This document shows, one piece after another, positions 35,082 to 44,129 of a DNA stretch of 64,000 bases. The notes beneath the pieces were generated by a model that was given only the letters and a program-made list of their open reading frames with translations, had not been told where the DNA came from and did no database searches. Position 1 is the stretch's first letter, and every line of letters begins with the position of its first letter. The stretch is from Crocinitomicaceae bacterium (GTDB taxonomy: Bacteria; Bacteroidota; Bacteroidia; Flavobacteriales_D; Crocinitomicaceae), in assembly GCA_016708105.1 (NCBI GenBank), contig JADJGJ010000001.1:1736001-1800000 (forward strand), written 5' to 3'. Both the position numbers and the translations under genes were made by a program.

Positions 35082-35432
35082 ATGAAAAAATTAAGTATTG
35101 CTTTTGTCTTCGTTACCGGATTGATCATGATGTCGTGCGGAGGCCAGTCAGCTGAAGGAAATGGTACAGACTCAACTGCAACCACACCAGAAACAGCAAC
35201 ACACACTTGCACTGATCAGTGTTCACCAGAATGTGCTGAAAAATGCAAAGCTGAGTGTGAAAAAAATTGTGGCGGAAAATGTGATAAATCTAAATGCACA
35301 AAAACTTGCTGCAGCAAAGAATGTACACATGAAGGATGTGATAAATCGAAATGCACGCATGAAGCGGACACTTCAGCACATGGATGTGAGCCAGGTGCTT
35401 GTGAAGAAGGCGCTTGCGGTGGAGGCGAATAG
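35082..35432 (+). CDS. Cys-rich lipoprotein, possible metal binder
   Basis: 116 residues: lipoprotein signal (FVFVTGLIMMSCGGQ, Cys19), a Thr-rich linker and then 16 Cys among the last 73 residues, mostly spaced C-x3-C (HTCTDQCSPECAEKCKAECE, NCGGKCDKSKCTKTCC), with CDKSKCT occurring twice and several His. Such spacing suggests binding of soft metals (Zn, Cu, Cd) or a disulfide-rich fold on the cell surface. Similar short Cys-rich lipoproteins are seen in Flavobacteriia without known function. A strong terminator follows 18 bases later. Single gene. Confidence 0.75.
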   Translation: MKKLSIAFVFVTGLIMMSCGGQSAEGNGTDSTATTPETATHTCTDQCSPECAEKCKAECEKNCGGKCDKSKCTKTCCSKECTHEGCDKSKCTHEADTSAHGCEPGACEEGACGGGE

Positions 35433-35450
35433 TCTTTAACTAATATTAAT

Positions 35451-35486
35451 AAGCCCGGATTCAATTGCAATTCGGGCTTTTTTTTT
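35451..35486 (+). terminator. Rho-independent terminator
   Basis: AAGCCCG (35451-35457) and CGGGCTT (35473-35479) pair, extended by GATTCAATTGC/GCAATTC-like pairing inside, then nine T. It separates the Cys-rich lipoprotein gene from the six-gene operon that follows. Confidence 0.88.
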
Positions 35487-35516
35487 CTTATAACACTTAT
35501 ACCCAATACAACTCGT

Positions 35517-36305
35517 ATGAACTCTAAAGAAGAGATTGTCAATAATTGGTTACCTAGATATACCGGTTCTAAACTTGAAGATTTTGGACACTATATTCTG
35601 CTAACCAATTTCAATAATTATCTTGAGATTTTTGCGGCAAAATTTCAGGCTGAGATCAAAGGAAAAGATAAAGCCATGCCTAACGCAACTGCAAACGGAA
35701 TTACCATGATTAATTTCACCATGGGCAGCGCAAATGCAGCAACCATAATGGACTTGCTTAGTGCCGTTAAACCAAAAGCATGTTTGTTTTTAGGCAAATG
35801 TGGCGGCTTGAAAAAGAAAACCGGAATTGGTGATTTGGTATTACCTATAGCCGCCATTAGAGGTGAAGGTACATCTAATGATTATTTCCCGTCTGAAGTC
35901 CCCGCTTTACCGGCTTTTAACCTGCAACGCGCAGTTTCTACTACCATTCGTGAGACTGGACGTGATTACTGGACAGGTACTGTGTACACCACCAATCGCA
36001 GGGTGTGGGAACATGATGATAAGTTTAAAGAATATCTCAGAAAGACTCGTGCTATGGCTATTGATATGGAAACGGCAACGCTCTTTATCACAGGATTTGC
36101 CAATAAAATTCCTACCGGTGCTTTACTTTTAGTGTCTGATCAACCTATGGTGCCTGATGGAGTGAAAACAGAAAAAAGCGATAAATTAGTGACTGAAAAC
36201 TTTGTCAAAGAACACGTTGAAATTGGAATTAATTCCTTGTTAGAAATTAAAAATAACGGTACTTCAGTTAGACATCTCAAGTTCCCGTATTCAGAAGAAT
36301 ATTAA
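35517..36305 (+). CDS. amn: AMP nucleosidase
   Basis: 262 residues of the nucleoside phosphorylase superfamily, short Bacteroidota type of AMP nucleosidase (AMP + water to adenine + ribose 5-phosphate). The family signature appears as NFTMGSANAATIMDLL, CLFLGKCGGLKKKTGIGDLV and, for ribose binding, AIDMETATLF. The catalytic Asp is probably in LVSDQPM. It opens the operon: the histidine kinase gene begins 7 bases after its stop, with the terminator at 35451 just upstream. Its physiological link to glycan genes further down is not evident. Cytoplasmic. Confidence 0.88.
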   Translation: MNSKEEIVNNWLPRYTGSKLEDFGHYILLTNFNNYLEIFAAKFQAEIKGKDKAMPNATANGITMINFTMGSANAATIMDLLSAVKPKACLFLGKCGGLKKKTGIGDLVLPIAAIRGEGTSNDYFPSEVPALPAFNLQRAVSTTIRETGRDYWTGTVYTTNRRVWEHDDKFKEYLRKTRAMAIDMETATLFITGFANKIPTGALLLVSDQPMVPDGVKTEKSDKLVTENFVKEHVEIGINSLLEIKNNGTSVRHLKFPYSEEY

Positions 36306-36311
36306 AGCAGC

Positions 36312-37532
36312 ATGGGCAGTTTCTTTACGCCAGATTATAAATTATTTGACTCCTTCTCTGAGCGGGGCAAGTTTCTTATGGCGTATCGATTGACCCTGTT
36401 TTTCTCGGTTCTCTTTCTGCTGTTGACTGTACTTTTTATTGGTCAAGATCCCTACGCCCTCACTGCCTACTTTTGCGCCTTTATTTTATGCACAACTTGT
36501 TTGATTTACCTATTAGTTCGTAAAGAATATAAATTTGTTTTCCTCCTTTATGGTCTGGTTGGTTCGGTTCTTACGCATTATGCCATCAATTTTTCCATGG
36601 CAACGCCTCACTATAATGATTTTCTTTGGTTATTTGTTGTATCGTTTTTAGTATTTGTTGGGTTAGGCCGAATTTGGGGATTAATAACGCTTGCCGTAAA
36701 TGCACTTGCTACTTTTTATTTCATCTTTTTTGTACACAATGAACATATACGGGTTGTACAACCTATGGACACCAAGTTTGCCTGGCTTGCTTTTCTGGAG
36801 TTGATCGTCGTGTTTTTTGTCATTGGTTTTATTATGCATCAATTTCTTATGATGCAGAAATATTCAGATACAAAACTTAAAAAAGTAAATTTTGAATTGC
36901 AGACGCAGAATGAATTAATTCTTGCTAAAAACAATGAAAATACTGCCTTGGTGAAAGAGGTTCATCACCGGGTAAAAAATAATTTGCAAATCATTATTTC
37001 ATTGCTCCGTTTGCAGCAAAGTGAGATGAAAAATCAGGAAATGCAAGATCAGTTCACTGAGGCTATCAACCGCATCATGATTATGAGTTCAATTCACCAA
37101 CGGTTATATGCAGAGAAAGAACTTTCACGTGTTGATGTAAAAAGTTATGTTGAAGAGCTTGCACGCGACCTGAATTCTATCTACAACAACACGCATGACG
37201 TAAACATGAATATTGAAATTACCTATGCATTTGCAGATTTAAAAACTATCGTTCCACTGGGCTTGCTACTGAATGAACTTATTTCAAATTCTCTGAAATA
37301 CGCATTTGAAAATACAGACAAAAGTACAATCACAATTCGCTTGCTTGAAAACGGTGAAAAACTTTTTCTTGAATATAGTGACAATGGCCGTTGGAAACAA
37401 AAAGGCAGTGATAATGCCGGATTTGGACTTGATCTGATTCAAATTCTCACTGAACAGTTGAATGGTACACATAGTTTTCATACAGATGAAAGTGGAACAC
37501 AGTACACATTTGAATTGAATAAATTAGGTTAA
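36312..37532 (+). CDS. Membrane sensor histidine kinase (HisKA_2 type)
   Basis: 406 residues: six probable membrane helices in 25-190 (LTLFFSVLFLLLTVLFIG, AYFCAFILCTTCLIYLLV, FLWLFVVSFLVFVGLG, WLAFLELIVVFFVIGFIM), a coiled linker, then a kinase core. The HisKA_2 motif LVKEVHHRVKNNLQIIISLL has the probable phospho-His at 219; N box LLLNELISNSLKYAFE, G1 YSDNGRWK and G2 GFGLDLIQIL follow. No receiver or output domain is attached, and no response regulator is encoded nearby. It is 6 bases from each neighbouring gene, so it is co-transcribed with the glycan-degrading enzymes and may sense their state. Confidence 0.9.
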   Translation: MGSFFTPDYKLFDSFSERGKFLMAYRLTLFFSVLFLLLTVLFIGQDPYALTAYFCAFILCTTCLIYLLVRKEYKFVFLLYGLVGSVLTHYAINFSMATPHYNDFLWLFVVSFLVFVGLGRIWGLITLAVNALATFYFIFFVHNEHIRVVQPMDTKFAWLAFLELIVVFFVIGFIMHQFLMMQKYSDTKLKKVNFELQTQNELILAKNNENTALVKEVHHRVKNNLQIIISLLRLQQSEMKNQEMQDQFTEAINRIMIMSSIHQRLYAEKELSRVDVKSYVEELARDLNSIYNNTHDVNMNIEITYAFADLKTIVPLGLLLNELISNSLKYAFENTDKSTITIRLLENGEKLFLEYSDNGRWKQKGSDNAGFGLDLIQILTEQLNGTHSFHTDESGTQYTFELNKLG

Positions 37533-37538
37533 TATCGC

Positions 37539-38531
37539 ATGAAATCACGAAGACAATTTATTAGAGTAGCGGCACTAGGCACTGCTGCTTTGGCGGCATC
37601 CGGTGCATCTGCACATATTCTCAAAACGCAAAAAAAAGATAAAAATAAAACAATGAATAAGCCTATTGTGCTGTCAACGTGGAATCATGGTTTAGATGCC
37701 AACAAAGCTGCATGGACAATTCTTTCAGCAGATGGTTCAGCGCTTGATGCGGTTGAAGCCGGAGTAAAAGTCACAGAATCAGATTTCACTAATTTAAGTG
37801 TTGGTTTAGGTGGCCTTCCTGACCGTGATGGCAATACAACGTTAGATGCTTGCATTATGGATCATCAGAATCGCTGTGGGGCTGTAGGTTTTTTGCAGCA
37901 TATAGAAAATCCTATTGCTGTTGCACGCAAAATAATGGAAGATACGCCACACGTAATGTTGGTTGGTGATGGTGCTTATGAATTTGCTATCTCAAAAGGA
38001 TTTCAGCACAACGAATTCAAATCTGAAAAAGCTCAAGAAGCATGGAGAGAATGGTTGAAAACATCAGAGTATTCACCGGTAATCAATCGTGAAAATCATG
38101 ATACTATTGGCATGATAGCCCTAGATTCCAATGGCAATTTATCAGGTGCATGTACTACATCTGGTCTTGCATATAAAATGAGAGGTAGATTGGGTGATTC
38201 TCCAATAATTGGTGCCGGACTTTTTGTAGATAATGAAGTTGGTGCCGCTTGTGCAACAGGTTTAGGAGAGGCTGTCATCCGCATTGCGGGGTCATCTGCA
38301 ATAGTTGAAATGATGCGACACGGCATGTCACCTTTTGATGCTTGTAAAGAAGCCGTTGACCGTCTTATACGAAAACATGGTAATCAGGTTGAAAATCTTC
38401 AAGTAGGTTTTATTGCGCTTAATAAAAATGGAGAATGGGGATCATACTCAGTTTATTCTGGCTTCAACGTAGCCTTGAGAGATAATCAAAATGAAAAATT
38501 AGTAGATAGCGCTTATGACCGCTCGTGGTGA
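37539..38531 (+). CDS. Glycosylasparaginase (N4-GlcNAc-asparaginase)
   Basis: 330 residues of the Ntn-hydrolase family. The enzyme cuts the amide bond between GlcNAc and Asn left from N-glycoproteins. A twin-arginine-like signal (MKSRRQFIRVAALGTAALAASGASA) sends it out of the cytoplasm. The self-cleavage site is HDTIGMIAL with Thr189 as nucleophile; GRLGDSPIIGAGLFVDNEVG and CATGLGEAVIRIAG are the conserved substrate-binding segments. It resembles the secreted enzyme of Elizabethkingia. It is the third gene of the operon, followed by beta-hexosaminidase, CutC and beta-mannosidase, which together fit the N-glycan core. Confidence 0.92.
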   Translation: MKSRRQFIRVAALGTAALAASGASAHILKTQKKDKNKTMNKPIVLSTWNHGLDANKAAWTILSADGSALDAVEAGVKVTESDFTNLSVGLGGLPDRDGNTTLDACIMDHQNRCGAVGFLQHIENPIAVARKIMEDTPHVMLVGDGAYEFAISKGFQHNEFKSEKAQEAWREWLKTSEYSPVINRENHDTIGMIALDSNGNLSGACTTSGLAYKMRGRLGDSPIIGAGLFVDNEVGAACATGLGEAVIRIAGSSAIVEMMRHGMSPFDACKEAVDRLIRKHGNQVENLQVGFIALNKNGEWGSYSVYSGFNVALRDNQNEKLVDSAYDRSW

Positions 38532-38570
38532 GCGTTTCAGGTGCTTTCAAATTCCGTAATCTACTCCACA

Positions 38571-40862
38571 ATGAATTATAAATTGCTATTTCATTTTTTA
38601 CTCATTAGCACCTTATTTTTTTTATCATGTAATCATGACAATGATGAGCACGCAGAATTTGATTGTATTTCTGCAGATTCTGTGGCAATCATTCCGGCTC
38701 CGCTTCATCTTGAAACAAGAGATGGCAATTTTAAATTAGATCAGAATACGTTTATCAGTTACGCGTCAGATTTAGAAATGGAAGCCAATTACTTCAAAGG
38801 GTTGATTGACTCAGCAAGTACGTTTTCTATTCAACGCAATGTGGATGCTCAAACTAAATCAAGTGAAATTGAGTTGAAAATAGTGTTTGATTTTCCTGAA
38901 GAATTACAAGATGAGGAAGCATACCGTATCATTATTGCACCGCAAAGATTGCAAATCACAGCGCTTCAACCACAAGGAATTATGCACGGTATTCAAACGG
39001 TGAGACAATTATTTGTGAACTCATTTCATTCGGGTGAAAAAAGAAATGCCTGGTATCTACCCTGTCTTAAAATAGAAGACAAACCTGCATTTCATCATCG
39101 GGGATTATTGTTAGATGTTTGCCGACATTTTTTTGAAAAAAAAGTAATCTTTAAATATCTTGATGTGATGTCATATTACAAAATGAATGTGCTACATTTT
39201 CATCTTACAGAAGATCAGGGATGGCGTATCCCTATTGAAAAATATCCTCTTCTTAATCAAATATCGTCGTTTAGAAAAGAGAAAGACGGAACCATGTACG
39301 GTGGATTTTATACCAAAGATGACCTAAAAGAAATTGTTGCTTATGCCAACGAAAGACATATTGAAGTTATTCCGGAAATTGAACTGCCGGGGCATTCGCA
39401 AGCCGCAATTGCTGCCTACCCTCACCTTTCATGCACGGGACAACAAATTGAAGTGGCAAATGAGTGGGGTGTGTTTAAAGATATTTACTGCGCAGGCAAT
39501 GATAGCGTTTTCATTTTTTTGGAAGATGTGTTAACTGAAGTAATGGAAATTTTTCCATCAAAATATATTCATATTGGTGGTGATGAAGCACCCAAATACC
39601 AGTGGGAACATTGCAAAAAATGTCAGCAGCGCATGAAAGATGAAGGTCTGCTTGATGAACATGAATTGCAGAGTTATTTTATTCAACGCATTGAAAATTT
39701 TTTAAATGAAAATGGCAGAATGATCATTGGCTGGGATGAAATTTTAGAAGGTGGTTTATCACCGAATGCAACAGTGCAAAGCTGGCGAGGTTTTGATGGA
39801 GGAATTAATGCTGCACAGCAAAATCATCCGGTGATCATGTCTCCTACAAGTCATTGTTATTTAGATTATGGTTTAGATGCAATTGACCTAAAAAAAATAT
39901 ATTCATTCAATCCCATTCCGCTTGAACTGAAAAAGGAATTCCAATCATTCATTTTGGGGGCAGAATGCAATATGTGGACTGAACAGGTACCCGATGAAAA
40001 TAATCTGGACAGCAAAGTTTTTCCGCGGATGATTGCACTTGCTGAAGTGCTTTGGTCAGGCCCTGACACTAACCGGTATGATGATTTTTACAAACGACTT
40101 CAATTGCACTATCCCATATTAGATTACTTCAAAATTCATTACGGTATGGAATCTGTCCCATTTGAAATACGGACGAAAGATTCTGCCGGTACAGCTTATG
40201 TTGAGTTGTACAATTTACAAAGTGAACTCACTGTTCAATGGCGTTTCTTTGAATTAGAAGATACCAATTGGATTGAATATCATGAACCTGTTGAATTGAC
40301 AATGACCGGTTCCTTTGGCTTTCAGGCATATAAACGTGGAAAAAAATATGGCGATATTATTCATGCCCATGTAGCAATGCATGATGCCGTTTTTCAAACT
40401 GCTGTTTACCAAACCAAATGGAATAACTGGTATTCAGCCAATGAAAACGTAGCTTTAGTGGATGGTAAATTAGGATCACATCAATTCAGAGATGGCAATT
40501 GGCAAGGCTTTTGGGGTGATGATGCAGTGCTTACCATTTATTTCAATGCACAAAAAACTGTTTCATCTGTAACAATGAATTTTCTAGAATATTCCAATGC
40601 GTGGATTATGCGACCGAAAAAAATAACCATCTTGTTATCTGAGGATGGCAAGTCATTTCACGCGCCTAACGGGTTGACTGAAATTCCGGTGAACGCTGCA
40701 GTAGTTAATGATGTATCCATTAATCCGTTCAGGTTGCAATTTGATGAAATAAAAATAATGGCCATGAAAATTCATGTTGAGAATTACGGTATTCTTCCGG
40801 CATCTCATCCGGCAGCCGGACAAGAAGCATGGTTATTCCTAGATGAAATAATTGTAGAATGA
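38571..40862 (+). CDS. Beta-N-acetylhexosaminidase, GH20
   Basis: 763 residues from ATG 38571, which opens a lipoprotein signal (LLISTLFFLSCNHDN); the frame begins 10 codons earlier at a GTG, but the signal peptide supports 38571. After a GH20b-like N-terminal domain (about 40-150) comes the GH20 barrel with RGLLLDVCRHFFEKK, LHFHLTEDQGWRIPI and the catalytic pair Asp338-Glu339 in HIGGDEAPK. The C-terminal 180 residues form a discoidin-like (F5/8 type C) module (NWYSANENVALVDGK, NWQGFWGDDAVLTIYF). It removes terminal beta-GlcNAc/GalNAc, here probably from the chitobiose core of N-glycans. Lipid-anchored, probably at the outer membrane or periplasm. Confidence 0.93.
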   Translation: MNYKLLFHFLLISTLFFLSCNHDNDEHAEFDCISADSVAIIPAPLHLETRDGNFKLDQNTFISYASDLEMEANYFKGLIDSASTFSIQRNVDAQTKSSEIELKIVFDFPEELQDEEAYRIIIAPQRLQITALQPQGIMHGIQTVRQLFVNSFHSGEKRNAWYLPCLKIEDKPAFHHRGLLLDVCRHFFEKKVIFKYLDVMSYYKMNVLHFHLTEDQGWRIPIEKYPLLNQISSFRKEKDGTMYGGFYTKDDLKEIVAYANERHIEVIPEIELPGHSQAAIAAYPHLSCTGQQIEVANEWGVFKDIYCAGNDSVFIFLEDVLTEVMEIFPSKYIHIGGDEAPKYQWEHCKKCQQRMKDEGLLDEHELQSYFIQRIENFLNENGRMIIGWDEILEGGLSPNATVQSWRGFDGGINAAQQNHPVIMSPTSHCYLDYGLDAIDLKKIYSFNPIPLELKKEFQSFILGAECNMWTEQVPDENNLDSKVFPRMIALAEVLWSGPDTNRYDDFYKRLQLHYPILDYFKIHYGMESVPFEIRTKDSAGTAYVELYNLQSELTVQWRFFELEDTNWIEYHEPVELTMTGSFGFQAYKRGKKYGDIIHAHVAMHDAVFQTAVYQTKWNNWYSANENVALVDGKLGSHQFRDGNWQGFWGDDAVLTIYFNAQKTVSSVTMNFLEYSNAWIMRPKKITILLSEDGKSFHAPNGLTEIPVNAAVVNDVSINPFRLQFDEIKIMAMKIHVENYGILPASHPAAGQEAWLFLDEIIVE

Positions 40863-41566
40863 TAGAACTTGAATTGTGTTGTGACTCGTATGATGCTGCC
40901 TTGATTGGTGCTGAATATGGATTTAAAAGAATTGAACTTTGTGCCGCGTTAGATGGAGGAGGATTAACACCCAGCATGGGAATGATTCAACGTTGTGTTG
41001 AAGTTAAGAATATTGAAACACATGTGATGATTCGTCCTCGTGGTGGCTCATTTGTATATTCTCAAATTGAAATGGAAATCATGGCACGTGATATTATTGC
41101 ATCTGCTGTTTCAGGGGCACGTGGTGTTGTATTCGGATGTCTTAAATCAACAGGTGAATTAGATTTACCCACCACCATGACCTTGGCTGAAATTGCCCGC
41201 AGACAAAATCTTCAATACACTTTTCACAGGGCAATTGACTACACGCCTGATCGTTTGCAAACTTTGTATTCTCTTGCTCAAGCGGGTTTTGCACGCATAC
41301 TCACCTCAGGCGGAAAATCATCAGCAGAAGAAGGTATGTCGGAACTAAAACAACTGGCTGAAGCCGGGCATAAATTTGGAATACAGGTGATGGCAGGTGG
41401 TGGTGTCAATGCTACCAACGCTCGTTCACTGTTGAATACCGGCATTCATGCCTTGCATTTCACGGCACGAAAATCTCTCACCGCTACAGCTCAATCAGGT
41501 ATGGGAAGTGATTTTATTATTGATCAAGATAAAATAAAGAACATCATAAAAGCCATCATGGATTAA
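40859..41566 (+). CDS. cutC: CutC family protein
   Basis: 235 residues, TIM-barrel CutC family: LELCCDSYDAALIGAEYGFKRIELC at the N-terminus, VMIRPRGGSFVYSQIE, ARGVVFGCLKSTGELD and LTSGGKSSAEEGM. The family was first linked to copper tolerance in E. coli, but this role is disputed and the enzymatic activity is unknown. No signal peptide; cytoplasmic. It overlaps the hexosaminidase gene by 4 bases and the beta-mannosidase starts 3 bases after it. Fusion-like coupling with glycosidases suggests a role in their sugar products rather than in copper; that is inference. Confidence 0.9.
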   Translation: MIELELCCDSYDAALIGAEYGFKRIELCAALDGGGLTPSMGMIQRCVEVKNIETHVMIRPRGGSFVYSQIEMEIMARDIIASAVSGARGVVFGCLKSTGELDLPTTMTLAEIARRQNLQYTFHRAIDYTPDRLQTLYSLAQAGFARILTSGGKSSAEEGMSELKQLAEAGHKFGIQVMAGGGVNATNARSLLNTGIHALHFTARKSLTATAQSGMGSDFIIDQDKIKNIIKAIMD

Positions 41567-41568
41567 GC

Positions 41569-43863
41569 ATGAACATTAGAAGAGGCATATCGCTATCACT
41601 TTTGTTGTTCATGGCATCAGCTAGTTGGAGTCAGGAAGATATTTTTATACTTGATGATTGGTATCTCTATTATCAGAACGATCAGCCACCTGTTCCTGTA
41701 ACCGTTCCGGGTTCAGGTTTTGGTGATCTTCTTGCCAATGAAAATAAAGAACTAAACTATACTGAAATCAACGAACATAAGGGGGATTTTAAGTATCCTA
41801 ACCGATATATCTGCACCTATTTTTATGATCAGACCGTAATGATTTACGATCATCTTGACTTAGTTTTTGAAGGACTTGATACGTATGCAAAAATCTATTT
41901 GAATGATTCTCTGCTTTTACAATCTGACAATATGTTCAGACAATGGGAAGTAGATTTGAAAGATCTATTAAATGAAGGAACGAACTATATTGAAGTGGTG
42001 TTTGAATCTCCGATTGATTATCACGCAAAAACATTACAGAATCAAACATATCAATTGCCAAGCGGAAATGAAAACGTAGAGCAAAAAGTGGCAGTTTATT
42101 CTCGCAAAGCGGCTTATCAATTCGGCTGGGATTGGTGTCCCCGATTAGTAACGCACGGCATTTGGAAACCTTGTTATATCAGAGCATGGAATGATTTCAG
42201 AATAACAAATTTTATCGCTCACACGCAGTCAATCGTTGATAGCAGAGCCATGATGCAGTTTAAGTTTCATTTGTTTTCAGACAGCACATACCAAGATCCT
42301 TTTTATATAGAAATGATGGGGAAAGAATTCCAAATTTATATTCAGAAAGGTACAAAGGAGATTGCATTCTATCATGAAATATCAGATGCAAAACTATGGT
42401 GGCCTAATGGATACGGTGATCACCCTTTATACTCATCAACCCTAAATGTATTCAATCATCATCAGGAAAAAATTTATACTAAAAATGTATCGTTTGCTAT
42501 ACGAACGGTAGAATTAGTGAATGAAAAAGATTCTATTGGAACTTCATTTTACTTCAAGGTAAATGGCAAACCAATTTTTATGAAAGGCGCAAATTATGTG
42601 CCTCAGCATTTGATACCACAAAGTGTAAGCAACGAGCAAACCGAATGGCTGTTGGAAACAGTGCAACAAGCCAATATGAATATGCTGCGCGTTTGGGGTG
42701 GCGGAATTTATGAGTCAGATTTTTTTTATAATCAGTGTGATCTGAGGGGAATTATGGTTTGGCAAGATTTTATGTTTGCCAATTCTATGGTTCCGTCTGA
42801 TAGTAATTTCAGAAAAACGGTGTCTGCTGAAATTCATGATCAAATGTACCGTTTGAGAAATCATGCCTGTATTGCTTTGTGGTGCGGTAATAATGAAGTT
42901 GAAGTGGCATGGCAAAACTGGGGTTGGCATAAGCAATTCGGATATTCTTCTCAAGATTCAACAAAAATTATTGCAGATTACCAATTCTTTTTTCACCAAC
43001 TGATACCGAATATTGTGAAAGAACTTGATCCATCCCGTTCTTATATCTCATCATCACCACAAAGTAATTGGGGTAAACCAGAAAATTTTAATCATGGTGC
43101 TATGCATTATTGGGGTGTGTGGCATGGACGTGAACCAATTGAAAATTATCAAACGAATGTTGGCAGATTCATGGTAGAGTATGGATTTCAGTCGTATCCT
43201 TTAGGTGAATCACTGAGTAAATTTTACCCAATTGATAGTTTTAAATTTGATTCAGAATCTTTCAAGAAATTACAGTTGAGTTATATTGGAAATGGGGTAA
43301 TTCAAGCCGAAATTGAAAAACATTTTGGAGTATTAAGTTTGAATGATTGGCTTCTAGCGTCTCAATACATACAGGCACAAGCATATAAAACAGCAATCAT
43401 TGCACACCGGTTAAAGGCACCACATTGTATGGGCACTTTGTTATGGCAATTGAATGATTGTTGGCCGGGCGCAAGCTGGAGTTTGATTGATTTTAGTAGA
43501 CAAAAAAAAATGGCTTTTTATATGATTGAAAAATGGTATGCGCCAACTATTGCGGTGATTGAAAAAACAAAATCAGAAATTATTTTAACCGTGCACAGTG
43601 ATCATGACATTACTGCAACAGTCAATCTTACCATTCTAAGTGAGCCGTTTGGAGATGTTTTTCATAGGTTCAGGATTCCGTTTACCTTAAATGCCTTAGA
43701 AACTAAAGAAGTATTCTCACTTCCCCTCAAAAAAATAAGCAGAAAAATTGATCAGCAGAAAATGGTCATTGAGATTTCAATTGCAGATATGGATGATCAG
43801 GTTTTTTGGTCTGACGAAGTGGAGTTTGGAAAAATTCATATTTCAGAATTATATCAAAATTGA
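41569..43863 (+). CDS. Beta-mannosidase, GH2
   Basis: 764 residues with a signal peptide (SLSLLLFMASASWSQ). GH2 layout: N-terminal jelly roll (about 25-190; FEGLDTYAKIYLNDSLLLQS), Ig-like linker domain, TIM barrel with MLRVWGGGIYESDFFYNQCD. The acid/base Glu is 443 in WCGNNEVE and the nucleophile Glu is about 537 in FMVEYGFQS, and the Trp/Gly-rich N-GG-motif is typical of beta-mannosidases. It removes the beta-mannose linked to GlcNAc2, the innermost mannose of N-glycans. It is the last gene of the operon; palindromic and tandem repeats follow. Confidence 0.92.
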   Translation: MNIRRGISLSLLLFMASASWSQEDIFILDDWYLYYQNDQPPVPVTVPGSGFGDLLANENKELNYTEINEHKGDFKYPNRYICTYFYDQTVMIYDHLDLVFEGLDTYAKIYLNDSLLLQSDNMFRQWEVDLKDLLNEGTNYIEVVFESPIDYHAKTLQNQTYQLPSGNENVEQKVAVYSRKAAYQFGWDWCPRLVTHGIWKPCYIRAWNDFRITNFIAHTQSIVDSRAMMQFKFHLFSDSTYQDPFYIEMMGKEFQIYIQKGTKEIAFYHEISDAKLWWPNGYGDHPLYSSTLNVFNHHQEKIYTKNVSFAIRTVELVNEKDSIGTSFYFKVNGKPIFMKGANYVPQHLIPQSVSNEQTEWLLETVQQANMNMLRVWGGGIYESDFFYNQCDLRGIMVWQDFMFANSMVPSDSNFRKTVSAEIHDQMYRLRNHACIALWCGNNEVEVAWQNWGWHKQFGYSSQDSTKIIADYQFFFHQLIPNIVKELDPSRSYISSSPQSNWGKPENFNHGAMHYWGVWHGREPIENYQTNVGRFMVEYGFQSYPLGESLSKFYPIDSFKFDSESFKKLQLSYIGNGVIQAEIEKHFGVLSLNDWLLASQYIQAQAYKTAIIAHRLKAPHCMGTLLWQLNDCWPGASWSLIDFSRQKKMAFYMIEKWYAPTIAVIEKTKSEIILTVHSDHDITATVNLTILSEPFGDVFHRFRIPFTLNALETKEVFSLPLKKISRKIDQQKMVIEISIADMDDQVFWSDEVEFGKIHISELYQN

Positions 43864-43923
43864 TTAAGTAACAATTATCATGTGTCTGGCTATAGTGCAA
43901 GGGTTTTTTTTCCTCTCCTAAAT

Positions 43924-43940
43924 CCTCTCCAAAGGAGAGG
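43924..43940. terminator. Short hairpin after the operon
   Basis: CCTCTCC AAA GGAGAGG: a perfect 7-bp stem with a 3-base loop, 61 bases after the beta-mannosidase stop. No T-run follows, so termination is uncertain; the sequence belongs to a repeat type common in such genomes. Confidence 0.4.
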
Positions 43941-43950
43941 AAGGCCATGA

Positions 43951-44106
43951 CGCAAGGGATTCCGAAAATTGCGAAGTTACGTCACTTCCTCTCGCCTGTG
44001 GAGCGAGGAAAGAGTCGTGAGTAAAAAGCGCAAGGGATTCCGAAAAGTGCGAAGTTACGTCACTTCCTCTCTCTTGCGGAGTGAGGAAAGAGGAGTGAGG
44101 AAAAAA
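43951..44106. repeat. Tandem repeat, two 78-bp units
   Basis: Units 43951-44028 and 44029-44106 share a nearly identical start (CGCAAGGGATTCCGAAAA-TGCGAAGTTACGTCACTTCC) and similar purine-rich ends (gaggaaagag). They lie between the convergent operon end and the asparaginase gene and contain no reading frame of note. Confidence 0.75.
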
Positions 44107-44129
44107 ACGCCAAGCTTATCTCAGAAGAA

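Noticed and set aside
43951..44106. CRISPR-like repeats
   Set aside because: Only two units of 78 bp with no spacer structure and no cas genes.
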